DNA from: Candidatus Saccharimonadota bacterium
Lineage (GTDB): Bacteria > Patescibacteriota > Saccharimonadia > Saccharimonadales > Saccharimonadaceae
Assembly (NCBI GenBank): GCA_017432425.1
Contig: JAFRJE010000002.1
Coordinates: 1-64,000, forward strand
DNA: 64,000 nt
Direction: 5' to 3'
Shown here: positions 56,219 to 64,000 of the stretch, piece by piece
How the letters are laid out: every line of letters starts with the position of its first letter
Position numbering within the stretch: the first letter of the stretch is position 1
Position numbers and translations under genes: made by a program
Notes under the pieces: generated by a model
What the model saw: only the letters and a program-made list of their open reading frames with translations
What the model was told of the DNA's origin: nothing
The model's database searches: none

Positions 56219-57967
56219 ATGCTTAAACTTCTGAAATATTTAAAACCCTATTTTTGGTCGGTCTTTTTTCTAATTCTGTCTGTTGGCGTCCAAGTTTTTT
56301 CGACTCTCCGCCTCCCCTCTTTAATGGCAGACATCGTTAACAATGGCATCGTTACCGGCGACCCGAACTATACCCTCGCCGTCGGGCTAAAAATGCTCGG
56401 TTTTACTGCTCTCTCTGCGCTCGCTTCGCTCGTTTCTCATTACCTCTCTGCTCGCATCGGCGCCGCTTTCTCGCGCGATCTTCGCGAAGACTTCTATAAA
56501 AAAGTTATCTCTTTCTCAATTTCCGAAATCGACAAATTCTCAACCGCCAGCTTAATTACTCGAACGACCAACGACATTTCCCAAGTCCAATCCGCCGTCA
56601 TGATGATGTTGACCATGCTCCTCCGCGCCCCGTTAATGTGTCTCGGCGCCATTTTCGAAGCATACCGAACCGCCCCGAACATGACTTGGATTATTGCTCT
56701 CGGCGTCGGTTTAATTATCTTCTTCTCAATTATTATTATCGCCTCCGTCATGCCGAAGTTTAAACTTTTCCAAAAACTCCTCGACTGCCTAACTCTCCTC
56801 GCCCGCGAAAATTTGACCGGTCTCCGCGTTATTCGCGCCTTTAACAACGAAGAACTCGAACGCCATAAAATCGAAAAGTCGAATGAAGAGTTAACAAAAA
56901 CCATTCTCTCGATTGACCGCGTTTTCTCGCTCCAAGATCCATTAATTAGTTTAGTTTTTAATAGCGTTACGCTTCTTTGTATCTGGATCGGAATCAATAA
57001 TCTCGAAACCGACCTTTCTTATCTCGGAAATATGATCGCGTTCGTCGAATACGCCGCCCAAGTTATCATGTCATTCTTAATTCTAACTATGCTTTTCGTC
57101 GTTCTTCCTCGCGCTAACGTTTCCGCCGTCCGCCTTAACGAAGTCTTTAACACGAAATCAAAAATAACCTGGAAAGAAAAAACTCTAAAAGCCCCCGAAG
57201 TCAGTCCGAGCGTCGAATTTAATAACGTCTCATTCGCTTACGCTGGCGCCGACGAAAACGTCCTCTCGAATATTTCTTTTAAGGCGAACGCCGGCGAAAC
57301 GACCGCTTTTATCGGCTCGACCGGCTCCGGAAAATCAACTTTAATTTCCCTCGTCCCGCGTTTCTATGAACCAACTTCCGGCGAAATTAAAATTTCCGGT
57401 CTTAATATTAAAGATTACAATAAAGACGATTTAATGAAAAAAATCGGTTACGTTCCCCAAAAAGGCGTTCTTTTCTCCGGCTCCGTCAATTCAAACATTA
57501 CTTTCGGCAACCCAAAAGCGAACCAATCCGAAATCGAACTCGCCGCTAAAATCTCCCAGTCCGAAGAATTTATTAAAAAACTGCCCGAAAAATATACTTC
57601 CCATATTTCCCAAGGCGGTTCTAACGTTTCTGGCGGTCAAAAACAACGTCTCAGCATCGCTCGCGCTATCGCGAAAAACCCCGAAATCTATATCTTCGAC
57701 GATTCTTTCTCCGCCCTTGATATGAAGACCGACAAAAAGCTCCGCGCCGCTCTAAAGCCGAAAGTAAAAAATTCTGTCGTCCTAATCGTCGCCCAACGAA
57801 TCAATACTATTAAGGACGCCGACCAAATCATCGTTCTCGATAACGGTAAAATCGTCGGAAAGGGGAAACATTTTAATCTCCTAAAATCCTGCGAGACCTA
57901 CCGCGAAATCGTAAAAAGTCAGTTCTCGGAAGAAGAATTTAGAAAGGAGCTAAATCATGCCGCGTAA
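56219..57967 (+). CDS. ABC exporter, fused membrane and ATPase domains, copy 1
   Basis: Half-transporter with six membrane helices (about residues 10-320) and a C-terminal nucleotide-binding domain: Walker A GSTGSGKSTLISL, signature NVSGGQKQRLSIARAIAKNP, Walker B IYIFDDSFSALD. The residue after Walker B is aspartate-serine and not glutamate (FDDSFSALD), the degenerate catalytic site seen in one partner of many heterodimeric exporters. 582 aa. TATAAT (56207-56212) is 6 nt before the ATG. It overlaps the partner gene by 11 nt. Confidence 0.94.
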   Translation: MLKLLKYLKPYFWSVFFLILSVGVQVFSTLRLPSLMADIVNNGIVTGDPNYTLAVGLKMLGFTALSALASLVSHYLSARIGAAFSRDLREDFYKKVISFSISEIDKFSTASLITRTTNDISQVQSAVMMMLTMLLRAPLMCLGAIFEAYRTAPNMTWIIALGVGLIIFFSIIIIASVMPKFKLFQKLLDCLTLLARENLTGLRVIRAFNNEELERHKIEKSNEELTKTILSIDRVFSLQDPLISLVFNSVTLLCIWIGINNLETDLSYLGNMIAFVEYAAQVIMSFLILTMLFVVLPRANVSAVRLNEVFNTKSKITWKEKTLKAPEVSPSVEFNNVSFAYAGADENVLSNISFKANAGETTAFIGSTGSGKSTLISLVPRFYEPTSGEIKISGLNIKDYNKDDLMKKIGYVPQKGVLFSGSVNSNITFGNPKANQSEIELAAKISQSEEFIKKLPEKYTSHISQGGSNVSGGQKQRLSIARAIAKNPEIYIFDDSFSALDMKTDKKLRAALKPKVKNSVVLIVAQRINTIKDADQIIVLDNGKIVGKGKHFNLLKSCETYREIVKSQFSEEEFRKELNHAA

Positions 57968-59741
57968 AGTTGCCGACCAAAAGCCAAAAGACGCGAAAAA
58001 ATCTCTCCGCGCTTTTCTAAAATCGCTTAAAGGTTTCCGCTTCTTAATTATTGTTTCATTAATTTTTGCCGTTGCCTCGAACGTCCTCGGACTCTTCTCC
58101 CCGAAACTGCTCGGGAACATGACGAACTCCGCCTATTCTTCGCTCTCCGAAACTGGACATCTCGACTTCGAGCCAATCAAACTAATCGCCATCCAGCTCA
58201 TCGTCATTTATCTTGTTGCTGCCGTTCTTAATTATTTTGAAAGTTATTTAATCGCCTACGCAACCGCAAAATACACCAAACAGCTCCGCACGCAAATCGT
58301 TGAAAAAATCTCTCGTCTTCCAATTTCTTATTTCGACAAGGTCAGATTCGGCGACACGCTCTCGATTTATTCTAATGATACAGATACCCTCTGGGATACT
58401 TTAACCGAGGGCTTAACCCAAATCTTGACTAGTCTAACGACCATTATTGGCTGTATGATTATGATGTTCCTAATTTCTCCGCTTCTCGCGCTCGTCGCCG
58501 TTGTTGTCGTCCCAATCTCCGTCTTTCTTGTTTCTAAAATCGCGAAAAAGGCGCAAAAATTCTTTGCCTCCCAACGCAAAACGCTCGGCAATTTAAACTC
58601 CCATATCGAGGAAGATTATTCTGGTCAACTCATCATCAAATCCAACTCCCACGAAGACGCCAGCCTCGCGGAATTTAAGAAAATCAACGAAAAACTCTAT
58701 GAAGAATCTTGGCGCGGTCAATTCCTCGGCTCGCTCGCCTTTCCCGTCGTCCATACCCTAACCAACTTAGGCTACGTCGGCGTCTGCGTTCTCGGCGGAA
58801 ACCTCGTCCTCTCCGGAAAAATTCTAATCGGCAGCATCCAGGCTTTCGTCCAATACCTCTCTCGCTTTAACCGCCCATTAACAAACCTTTCCGAAATCGT
58901 CGTTACCGTCCAACAAACTCTCGCCGCCTCCGAACGTATTTTTAACTTCCTCGACGAGCCCGAAGAAGAACCCGACCCCTCTCCCTCAAAAACCCTCCCG
59001 AAAGTAGCGGGTGCAATCGAGTTTAATCACGTCAGCTTCTCCTACGACAAAAAGACCCCCATTATTAAAGACTTCTCCGCCAAAATCGAACCTGGCGAGC
59101 GAGTCGCCATCGTCGGACCAACCGGCGCTGGCAAAACAACTATCATCAACCTCCTCATGCGTTTCTACGATCCCGACTCCGGCTTTATCACGATCGACGG
59201 CGTCCCAACTAAAGAGATGAAACGCTCCGACGTTCGTCGCCTTTTCGGCATGGTTCTCCAGGATACTTGGCTTTTCTCCGGAACCGTCGAAGACAACTTA
59301 AAATATGGCAACAAATCCGCCTCCGAAAAAACGATTAAAACTGCCGCCAAAAACGCCGGCATCGACCACCTTATCGAATCTATGAAAAACGGCTATCAGT
59401 CCGAAATCTCCGAAGATTCCGACAACATTTCCGCTGGCGAAAAACAACTTTTAACGATTGCTCGCGCCATGATTGAAAACCCGCCAATGATGATTCTCGA
59501 CGAAGCAACCTCGAACGTTGATACTCGCGCCGAAGCCAAAATCCAGGAGGCTTTCGAAAAAATCACGAAAGGTCGAACCAGCTTCATCATCGCCCATCGT
59601 CTCTCGACTATCCGCAATGCCGACCTTATTCTCGTCATGAAAGACGGCAACATCATTGAACAAGGAACTCATACCGAGCTCTTAAAGAAAAATGGTTTTT
59701 ATGCCGAACTCTATAATTCCCAATTCAGCGACGCCGATTAA
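57957..59741 (+). CDS. ABC exporter, fused membrane and ATPase domains, copy 2
   Basis: Second half of a heterodimeric exporter. Six membrane helices are followed by Walker A GPTGAGKTTIINL, signature NISAGEKQLLTIARAMIENP and Walker B MMILDEATSNVDTRAE with the catalytic glutamate and H-loop FIIAHRLSTIRNAD. The signature SAGEKQ deviates from SGGQ. AAAGGAG lies before the ATG inside the upstream gene. Substrates of this class include lipids, peptides and drugs; the neighbours do not decide among them. Confidence 0.94.
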   Translation: MPRKVADQKPKDAKKSLRAFLKSLKGFRFLIIVSLIFAVASNVLGLFSPKLLGNMTNSAYSSLSETGHLDFEPIKLIAIQLIVIYLVAAVLNYFESYLIAYATAKYTKQLRTQIVEKISRLPISYFDKVRFGDTLSIYSNDTDTLWDTLTEGLTQILTSLTTIIGCMIMMFLISPLLALVAVVVVPISVFLVSKIAKKAQKFFASQRKTLGNLNSHIEEDYSGQLIIKSNSHEDASLAEFKKINEKLYEESWRGQFLGSLAFPVVHTLTNLGYVGVCVLGGNLVLSGKILIGSIQAFVQYLSRFNRPLTNLSEIVVTVQQTLAASERIFNFLDEPEEEPDPSPSKTLPKVAGAIEFNHVSFSYDKKTPIIKDFSAKIEPGERVAIVGPTGAGKTTIINLLMRFYDPDSGFITIDGVPTKEMKRSDVRRLFGMVLQDTWLFSGTVEDNLKYGNKSASEKTIKTAAKNAGIDHLIESMKNGYQSEISEDSDNISAGEKQLLTIARAMIENPPMMILDEATSNVDTRAEAKIQEAFEKITKGRTSFIIAHRLSTIRNADLILVMKDGNIIEQGTHTELLKKNGFYAELYNSQFSDAD

Positions 59742-59802
59742 CCATCGCTAATTCCGCTTAACGTTGTAAAAATTACTTTATTCCCCTAAAATTATTCTAC
59801 CT

Positions 59803-61797
59803 ATGCGTAAATTTTTTACAACTTTTCTCATTTCTAGTCTATTTTTTAATCTTCTCTCTCCGCTCGCCGTTTTTGCCGAAACCTCCCCGAAAGTTCTCCT
59901 TTCTCCCGAAAATACCAAAACCTATATTTCTTCCGTCGAAGAATACGAAGAAGCAATCCTAAACCCCGAACTTACGGTTCTCGTTTTTCTCGAAAGCCTC
60001 GATTTAAGCGACTTGACCGAAAATAAAATCATTATCGACGGCTATGACCGTATTTTTAGCTTTAAAAATAAATCCTTAACTATTTCCGAAACTAGCGCGT
60101 TTACCGTCGATTATAAAACCGACAACTCTTTGATTTTCCAATATACCGTCGCAAACTATGTCCGCATAAACCAAACTTCGAGTTTCCCAACTTTTACCCT
60201 TTCGTCTCCAACAACTTTCTCCCCAAAACTCTATTTTATCTGTCAAACTAAAAATTACGTTTGGGAAGACGATTCTTACACTCCTCTCGAACCCGCTCCA
60301 GAAATTCTCGCAAAACGAGAAACCGTCGAAGTCGGAAACGAAGTTTTAACTCTCGACAATCCCGAAAACTCTGAAAAAACCGCAAAATTTTCTAAAACTT
60401 CCGACCCGAATATTGGAACAAATTATTTTCTCGAACTAACTAACTACTCCGGCGAAAAAATTAAAATCAACTACCTCCCTTATCATGAAACTTTCCAGCT
60501 CGTCCTAACCGGCGAAAACGTAATTGAAACTACCTCCGACCTTGCGCTCGAATACGAAAACGCCAATCTAATCATCACAACCGCCGACGCCCCCGCGAGT
60601 TTAACTTTTAACGTCAATTCCGCCTCCTCGACCGCCGTCGGCATCGCTACCGGTTTCTCAAATCCGCTCTCAAACAGCGAGTTCCGAATCGACTCAAAAG
60701 ACGTCTCCCTCGAAATTAACTTAAAAAACCAAACCCCATCCGATTCGCCGTTTCTAACTGGGATCTTTACTAGAAACGGGGACGTTAATCTTTTTAATTC
60801 CTCAAAAATCACTATCAACGTCTCCCCGAACCTTCTCTCCGACAATTATCTCTCAACCAACAACCTAACCGGCATCACAACTAACCTTAACGCCTCAACT
60901 AACCTCTATCGCAACAATCTCCTAATCAACAATCCAAAAGGGAATTATTCGGTTTGGACTGGCGACATCTTTTTCCCCGACGGCGTTTATGATACGGATA
61001 CCGACCAATATACCGATTCTTATACCGACCTAACCGACCCAGAAACAAAACTAACTTATGCTTCTTCCCAAGATTCTAGCGCGAACGTCGAAAATATTGC
61101 CTCCGTTCAATACAATACCGACAACTACGTCGTCCGTATTACCCCTTACGAAACTTTTAACGAATTTACTTTAAACAACAAAATCAACCTCGTCGAAACT
61201 AGCTTTACCGCCCCCGCCGAAATCGAGATCTCCGCTCTCGCCGACGCTCTCGATTTAATAAAATCTTCTTTCTCGCTCAGCTCTCTAACCAAAGCCTCTC
61301 TCGATTCGCTCGAAATCGTTAAATCCGAAACCTCCGACTCCTATTTCCTAAAAATCAATCTCCTCGCAAACTCCCGCTACGGTTTCAAATCTAATTCCCC
61401 GTTTAAATCGCTCTATAAAACTTACTTTGTCGAAAAAGAACATCAAAACTCCGTCAACATTAACAACGAAGCCGTCGAAACCTATTTAATTAATTCAATC
61501 GACTCCATGACTATTTATTATCCTCTCAACGTCGTCCAGCCAGAGGAGCCGGAAGAACCCGAAGAGCCAGAAAAATCAGAAACTCCCGAAGCCCCCGCCA
61601 AGCCAGACGACCCCGAAGAACCCGAGCCGACCGAACCGGAAATTTCCGAATCAGAAACCGAAGAAGAACTCGAACCGGTCGCCGAGGAAGCCCCAAACAC
61701 CTCCGCCGCGTCTTTTTCGCCCATATATTATATATGTCTAGTTTTTAGCGCCCTCGCCCTCCTCCCGCTCCTCGGGAAAAGAGACGATTTGGTCTAA
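59803..61797 (+). CDS. Large surface protein with LPXTG-like C-terminal sorting signal
   Basis: 664 aa. An N-terminal signal peptide (FFTTFLISSLFFNLLSPLAVFA, cleavage after AEA-like residues near 25) is followed by a beta-rich ectodomain of about 540 residues that I do not recognise, rich in Asn, Ser and Thr. A Pro/Glu spacer (about 570-630, EEPEEPEEPEKSETPEAPAKP-like) then leads to APNTS, a hydrophobic stretch (YYICLVFSALALLPLLG) and the charged tail KRDDLV. That order is the layout of a sortase substrate with APNTS in place of LPxTG. Either sortase in the window could anchor it. TATTCT precedes the ATG closely. Confidence 0.78.
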   Translation: MRKFFTTFLISSLFFNLLSPLAVFAETSPKVLLSPENTKTYISSVEEYEEAILNPELTVLVFLESLDLSDLTENKIIIDGYDRIFSFKNKSLTISETSAFTVDYKTDNSLIFQYTVANYVRINQTSSFPTFTLSSPTTFSPKLYFICQTKNYVWEDDSYTPLEPAPEILAKRETVEVGNEVLTLDNPENSEKTAKFSKTSDPNIGTNYFLELTNYSGEKIKINYLPYHETFQLVLTGENVIETTSDLALEYENANLIITTADAPASLTFNVNSASSTAVGIATGFSNPLSNSEFRIDSKDVSLEINLKNQTPSDSPFLTGIFTRNGDVNLFNSSKITINVSPNLLSDNYLSTNNLTGITTNLNASTNLYRNNLLINNPKGNYSVWTGDIFFPDGVYDTDTDQYTDSYTDLTDPETKLTYASSQDSSANVENIASVQYNTDNYVVRITPYETFNEFTLNNKINLVETSFTAPAEIEISALADALDLIKSSFSLSSLTKASLDSLEIVKSETSDSYFLKINLLANSRYGFKSNSPFKSLYKTYFVEKEHQNSVNINNEAVETYLINSIDSMTIYYPLNVVQPEEPEEPEEPEKSETPEAPAKPDDPEEPEPTEPEISESETEEELEPVAEEAPNTSAASFSPIYYICLVFSALALLPLLGKRDDLV

Positions 61798-61828
61798 AAC
61801 TAAAAATTTTTGTTATAATAAACCTAAT

Positions 61829-62419
61829 ATGGCAAAACTCTACTTCCGTTACGGCGCAATGGGTTGCGGAAAGACCATGCAGCTCCTCCAGGTCGCCTTT
61901 AATTACGAAGAGCGCGGACATCAAGTTTGCGTCATTAAACCAAAAACTGATACTAAAAACGGCGATAAGCTCCTAACTCGAATCGGTCCCGAACGCGAAA
62001 CCGATTTCTGCTTCGACAAAACCGTTGATCTTTTTGAAGCTGTCGCAAAAAACTACGCCGGCGTCGCCTGCGTGCTTGTCGACGAGGCGCAGTTCTTAAC
62101 CAAAGACCAAGCCGACCAACTCATGATGATTACGATTCAGCTCGACATTCCCGTCATGGCGTATGGTCTCCGCCTTAACTTCCGCCAAGAAGACGGCGGT
62201 TTTGAGGGCGCAACCCGCCTCCTCCAAATCGCCCACGATATCGAAGAAATAAAAACCATCTGCGAATGTGGAAAAAAAGCGACCTGTAACTGCCGCTTCC
62301 TAAACAATAAATTCGTCTCAAAAGGTCCCGACGTTTTAATTGACGACGGAACCTCAAAAATCGAATACCGCGCGCTCTGTCCCGCCTGCGTCGAAAAATA
62401 TAAACGAGAAGAAAACTAA
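61829..62419 (+). CDS. tdk: Thymidine kinase
   Basis: Phosphorylates salvaged thymidine to dTMP. Walker A YGAMGCGKTMQLLQVAFNYEERG, the DEAQF box VLVDEAQFLTKDQ, GLRLNFRQEDGGFEGATRLL and a zinc site (CECGKKATCNC with a later CPAC) identify type II thymidine kinase. 196 aa. TATAAT (61814-61819) is 9 nt before the ATG. It overlaps tmk by one base, so dTMP and dTDP formation are coupled. The pair implies reliance on imported thymidine. Confidence 0.96.
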   Translation: MAKLYFRYGAMGCGKTMQLLQVAFNYEERGHQVCVIKPKTDTKNGDKLLTRIGPERETDFCFDKTVDLFEAVAKNYAGVACVLVDEAQFLTKDQADQLMMITIQLDIPVMAYGLRLNFRQEDGGFEGATRLLQIAHDIEEIKTICECGKKATCNCRFLNNKFVSKGPDVLIDDGTSKIEYRALCPACVEKYKREEN

Positions 62420-63033
62420 TGTTTATTGTTATTGAGGGTCAAGACGCCGCCGGCAAAGATACTCAAGCCTCTCTTTTAAAATCCTATTTTAAGAAAAAAG
62501 GCGAAACCGTTGTCCATTATTCCGAATCCGGAACCGAATCGACCGACCCGTTTGTCTCAAAAATCGCCGAACTTAATTATAAAAAAGATTACGGCGTCGA
62601 CAAAAAAACTCGCGTCCTTCTCTATCTAGTCAATCGCTATGAACAATGGAAACGTTTTGCCGAACCCGCACTAAAAGAAAATAAAACCGTTATCCTTACG
62701 CGTTCTTGGCTCTCGACTTTAATCTACGAGGGCTATGGAACCGGCGTCTCGAAAAACTTAATTATTAAGCTCCATAAAGACCTTATGCCCGAAAAATATT
62801 TCTCCCCCGACAAAATCGTTATTCTAACTCTCGACGAAGAAGAACGTAAACGCCGCCTAATTTCCCAGGGTAAACGTTCCGAAGAATTTTTTAAGTCAAA
62901 AAAATCCGCTTTCCAAAAAACTCTTAACTCCGCCTATTTAAAAGTCGCAAAAGATTTTAAAATCCCAACTCTCGACGCCTCCGGCTCGCGCGAAGCCGTC
63001 TTTTCCGATTTAAAGAATCTTTTTAATATTTAA
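62419..63033 (+). CDS. tmk: Thymidylate kinase-like dTMP kinase
   Basis: Converts dTMP to dTDP. Walker A FIVIEGQDAAGKDTQASLLKSYF differs from the usual EGxDGxGKST by having AAGKDT. The DRY-like region reads VILTRSWLSTLIYEGYGTG, and a LID segment EEERKRRLISQGKRSEEFF follows. 204 aa. Start codon overlaps the tdk stop. The AAGKDT loop is also seen in some polyphosphate-kinase-2-like enzymes, but the remaining motifs and the neighbour favour Tmk. Confidence 0.88.
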   Translation: MFIVIEGQDAAGKDTQASLLKSYFKKKGETVVHYSESGTESTDPFVSKIAELNYKKDYGVDKKTRVLLYLVNRYEQWKRFAEPALKENKTVILTRSWLSTLIYEGYGTGVSKNLIIKLHKDLMPEKYFSPDKIVILTLDEEERKRRLISQGKRSEEFFKSKKSAFQKTLNSAYLKVAKDFKIPTLDASGSREAVFSDLKNLFNI

Positions 63034-63108
63034 AAATCTAAATATAAAGTCTTTAATTTTTTTCCGCTAACGTTTATAATAGTTTTATGTATATTAGGTG
63101 GGTTAAGA

Positions 63109-64000
63109 ATGAATAAGATTGCGATTTATCTAAATCGCCATATTACCGGAAATGTTTTTGATCGCGACTCAATTCTAGAGGCTTATTCTTTTGACCACTC
63201 CGCCTTGAAGATTAAGCCTCGCCTTGTCGCCCTCCCCGAATCGACCTCCGACGTCCGAAAGCTCGTCCGCTTCGTTAACCAACTCGCCGTTAAAAACTAT
63301 AATCTCCCCCTCGCTGTCCGCGGTTCTGGACTCTCGAAAACCGGCGCCGACCTTTCCTCCGGTATGGTCGTCTCGATGGAAAAAATGAATAAATTGCGCG
63401 AACTCGACGCGCACGATCGCCTCGTTCATGTCCAATCCGGCGTTACCCTCGGACAGCTCAACTCCGTTCTCGCTCCGCACGGTCTCTTCCTCCCAATTTC
63501 CGCCGACCCGCGCGAAACAATCGGCTCCTTAATCGCGACCGCCCCTGTCGATTCCTATTCCGGAAAATACGGCGGGATCATGAACTATATCGATCGCGTC
63601 GAAGTCGTCCTCTCGAACGGCGACATTCTCCAAACCTCTCGTCTTTCTCGCGGAAAGCTAAAAGCCTTTAAAAAGAAAAATTCCCTCGAGGGTGACATTT
63701 ATAACGACCTCGACAGTCTCCTCGAAAACAGTCCCGACGTCCTCGTCAATCTGAAAGACTCAAAATCCCGCTCCGGTTACGTCGGCGTGAAACATATTCG
63801 TCGCCTTAATGGTCGCGTTTTCGACCTACTCCCCGTTTTCTACGGTTCTGAGGGAACGCTCGGAATCATAACCGAAGTTATTCTCCGTCTCGACGTTCTC
63901 CCCGCCCGTCCACATCGCCTCCTTGCCGTCTTTAATTCTTTCCGAACCGCGAGCGAATTTCTTTCCTACGCGAAAACCCTCTCTCCCCTCGAACTTAATT
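63109..64000 (+). CDS. FAD-binding (PCMH) oxidase, partial at right edge
   Basis: N-terminal part of a flavoenzyme of the GlcD/D-lactate dehydrogenase type. KPRLVALPESTSDVRKLVRFVNQLA, VRGSGLSKTGADLSSGMVVSMEKMNK, VHVQSGVTLGQLNSVLAPHGLFLPISADPRETIGSLIAT and FYGSEGTLGIITEVILRLDVLP are the FAD-binding type 4 domain. About 297 codons are present and the frame is open at the window end. Substrate (lactate, glycolate or other) is undetermined. TATAAT (63075-63080) with a leader of about 27 nt and an AGGTGG site before the ATG place it in the Shine-Dalgarno class. Confidence 0.9.
   Translation, partial: MNKIAIYLNRHITGNVFDRDSILEAYSFDHSALKIKPRLVALPESTSDVRKLVRFVNQLAVKNYNLPLAVRGSGLSKTGADLSSGMVVSMEKMNKLRELDAHDRLVHVQSGVTLGQLNSVLAPHGLFLPISADPRETIGSLIATAPVDSYSGKYGGIMNYIDRVEVVLSNGDILQTSRLSRGKLKAFKKKNSLEGDIYNDLDSLLENSPDVLVNLKDSKSRSGYVGVKHIRRLNGRVFDLLPVFYGSEGTLGIITEVILRLDVLPARPHRLLAVFNSFRTASEFLSYAKTLSPLELN

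Noticed and set aside
1-64000. Reassignment of TGA (UGA) as a sense codon, as in some other CPR lineages
   Set aside because: TGA ends several complete genes at the expected length (delta-prime-like, murF-like, the 84-aa gene) and does not interrupt conserved domains.
1-64000. CRISPR array, rRNA operon or prophage structural genes
   Set aside because: No regularly spaced repeats, no rRNA-like conserved stretches and no capsid or tail proteins were found.

Overview
The window looks like chromosomal DNA of a Patescibacteria/CPR bacterium, most likely a Saccharibacteria (TM7)-type organism. This is inferred from gene content and style, not from a marker phylogeny. Genes are short and tightly packed, with many 1-40 nt overlaps. 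The standard genetic code is used (TGA is a genuine stop, for example at the end of the delta-prime-like gene and of murF). There are no amino-acid biosynthesis genes. There are two sortases, a FemX-type peptidoglycan branching pair and a small glycogen/alpha-glucan set. Most chromosomal genes share a CG-rich style (CGN arginine, TCG/TCC serine). The recombinase remnant, the IS element, a nuclease-toxin-like gene and the 3' end of cysS are AT-rich and stand out as acquired.

Layout. 1-956: a serine-recombinase remnant ending inside tRNA-Ala(GGC). 1.0-4.5 kb: trpS, an RluA-type pseudouridine synthase, a delta-prime-like clamp-loader subunit, a TPR protein and tRNA-Tyr. 4.6-6.2 kb: an IS3-family element. 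6.2-9.2 kb: two tRNA-Thr genes, rpmG, a sortase, small enzymes and tRNA-Trp. 9.2-13.8 kb: a starch/glycogen-synthase-like glycosyltransferase, GH57 and GH97; an alpha-glucan phosphorylase follows at 20-21.7 kb. 13.8-19.8 kb: envelope proteins (CapA-like, beta-lactamase-like, CAP domain), an unknown methyltransferase-like protein and an orphan multi-pass sensor. 21.7-28.8 kb: sortase B, secE, nusG, then rplK, rplA, rplJ and rplL scattered on both strands, with an L10 leader RNA, small unknown proteins, a CdiA-tRNase-like protein and an unassigned structured RNA. 28.9-35.8 kb: dnaX, dnaB, ybaB, recR, rmuC. 35.9-42.5 kb: an NrnA-like DHH phosphoesterase, cysS, queA-tgt, an AI-2E-family permease. 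42.5-50.6 kb: a two-component system, GT4, smpB, xth carrying an in-frame palindromic element, metK, rpsJ. 50.6-55.7 kb: an envelope operon (MurF-like ligase, hydrolase, DegT aminotransferase, two FemX proteins). 55.8-64 kb: an ABC exporter pair, a wall-anchored surface protein, tdk-tmk and a partial FAD oxidase.

The most striking theme is how genes start. About two dozen genes on both strands have a TATAAT or TAAAAT box only 6-11 nt before the start codon and no Shine-Dalgarno. The box is often preceded by TATG in the form TATG-N-TAWAAT. This predicts leaderless mRNAs. A second class (ribosomal proteins, secE, nusG, dnaB, several small unknown proteins) has a true leader with AAGGAGG-like sites, sometimes with a TTGACA box 17 nt from the -10. 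The rule repeatedly decides start codons (GH97, RmuC, CapA, transposase, HATPase-like gene).

No rRNA, CRISPR array or replication origin was seen.
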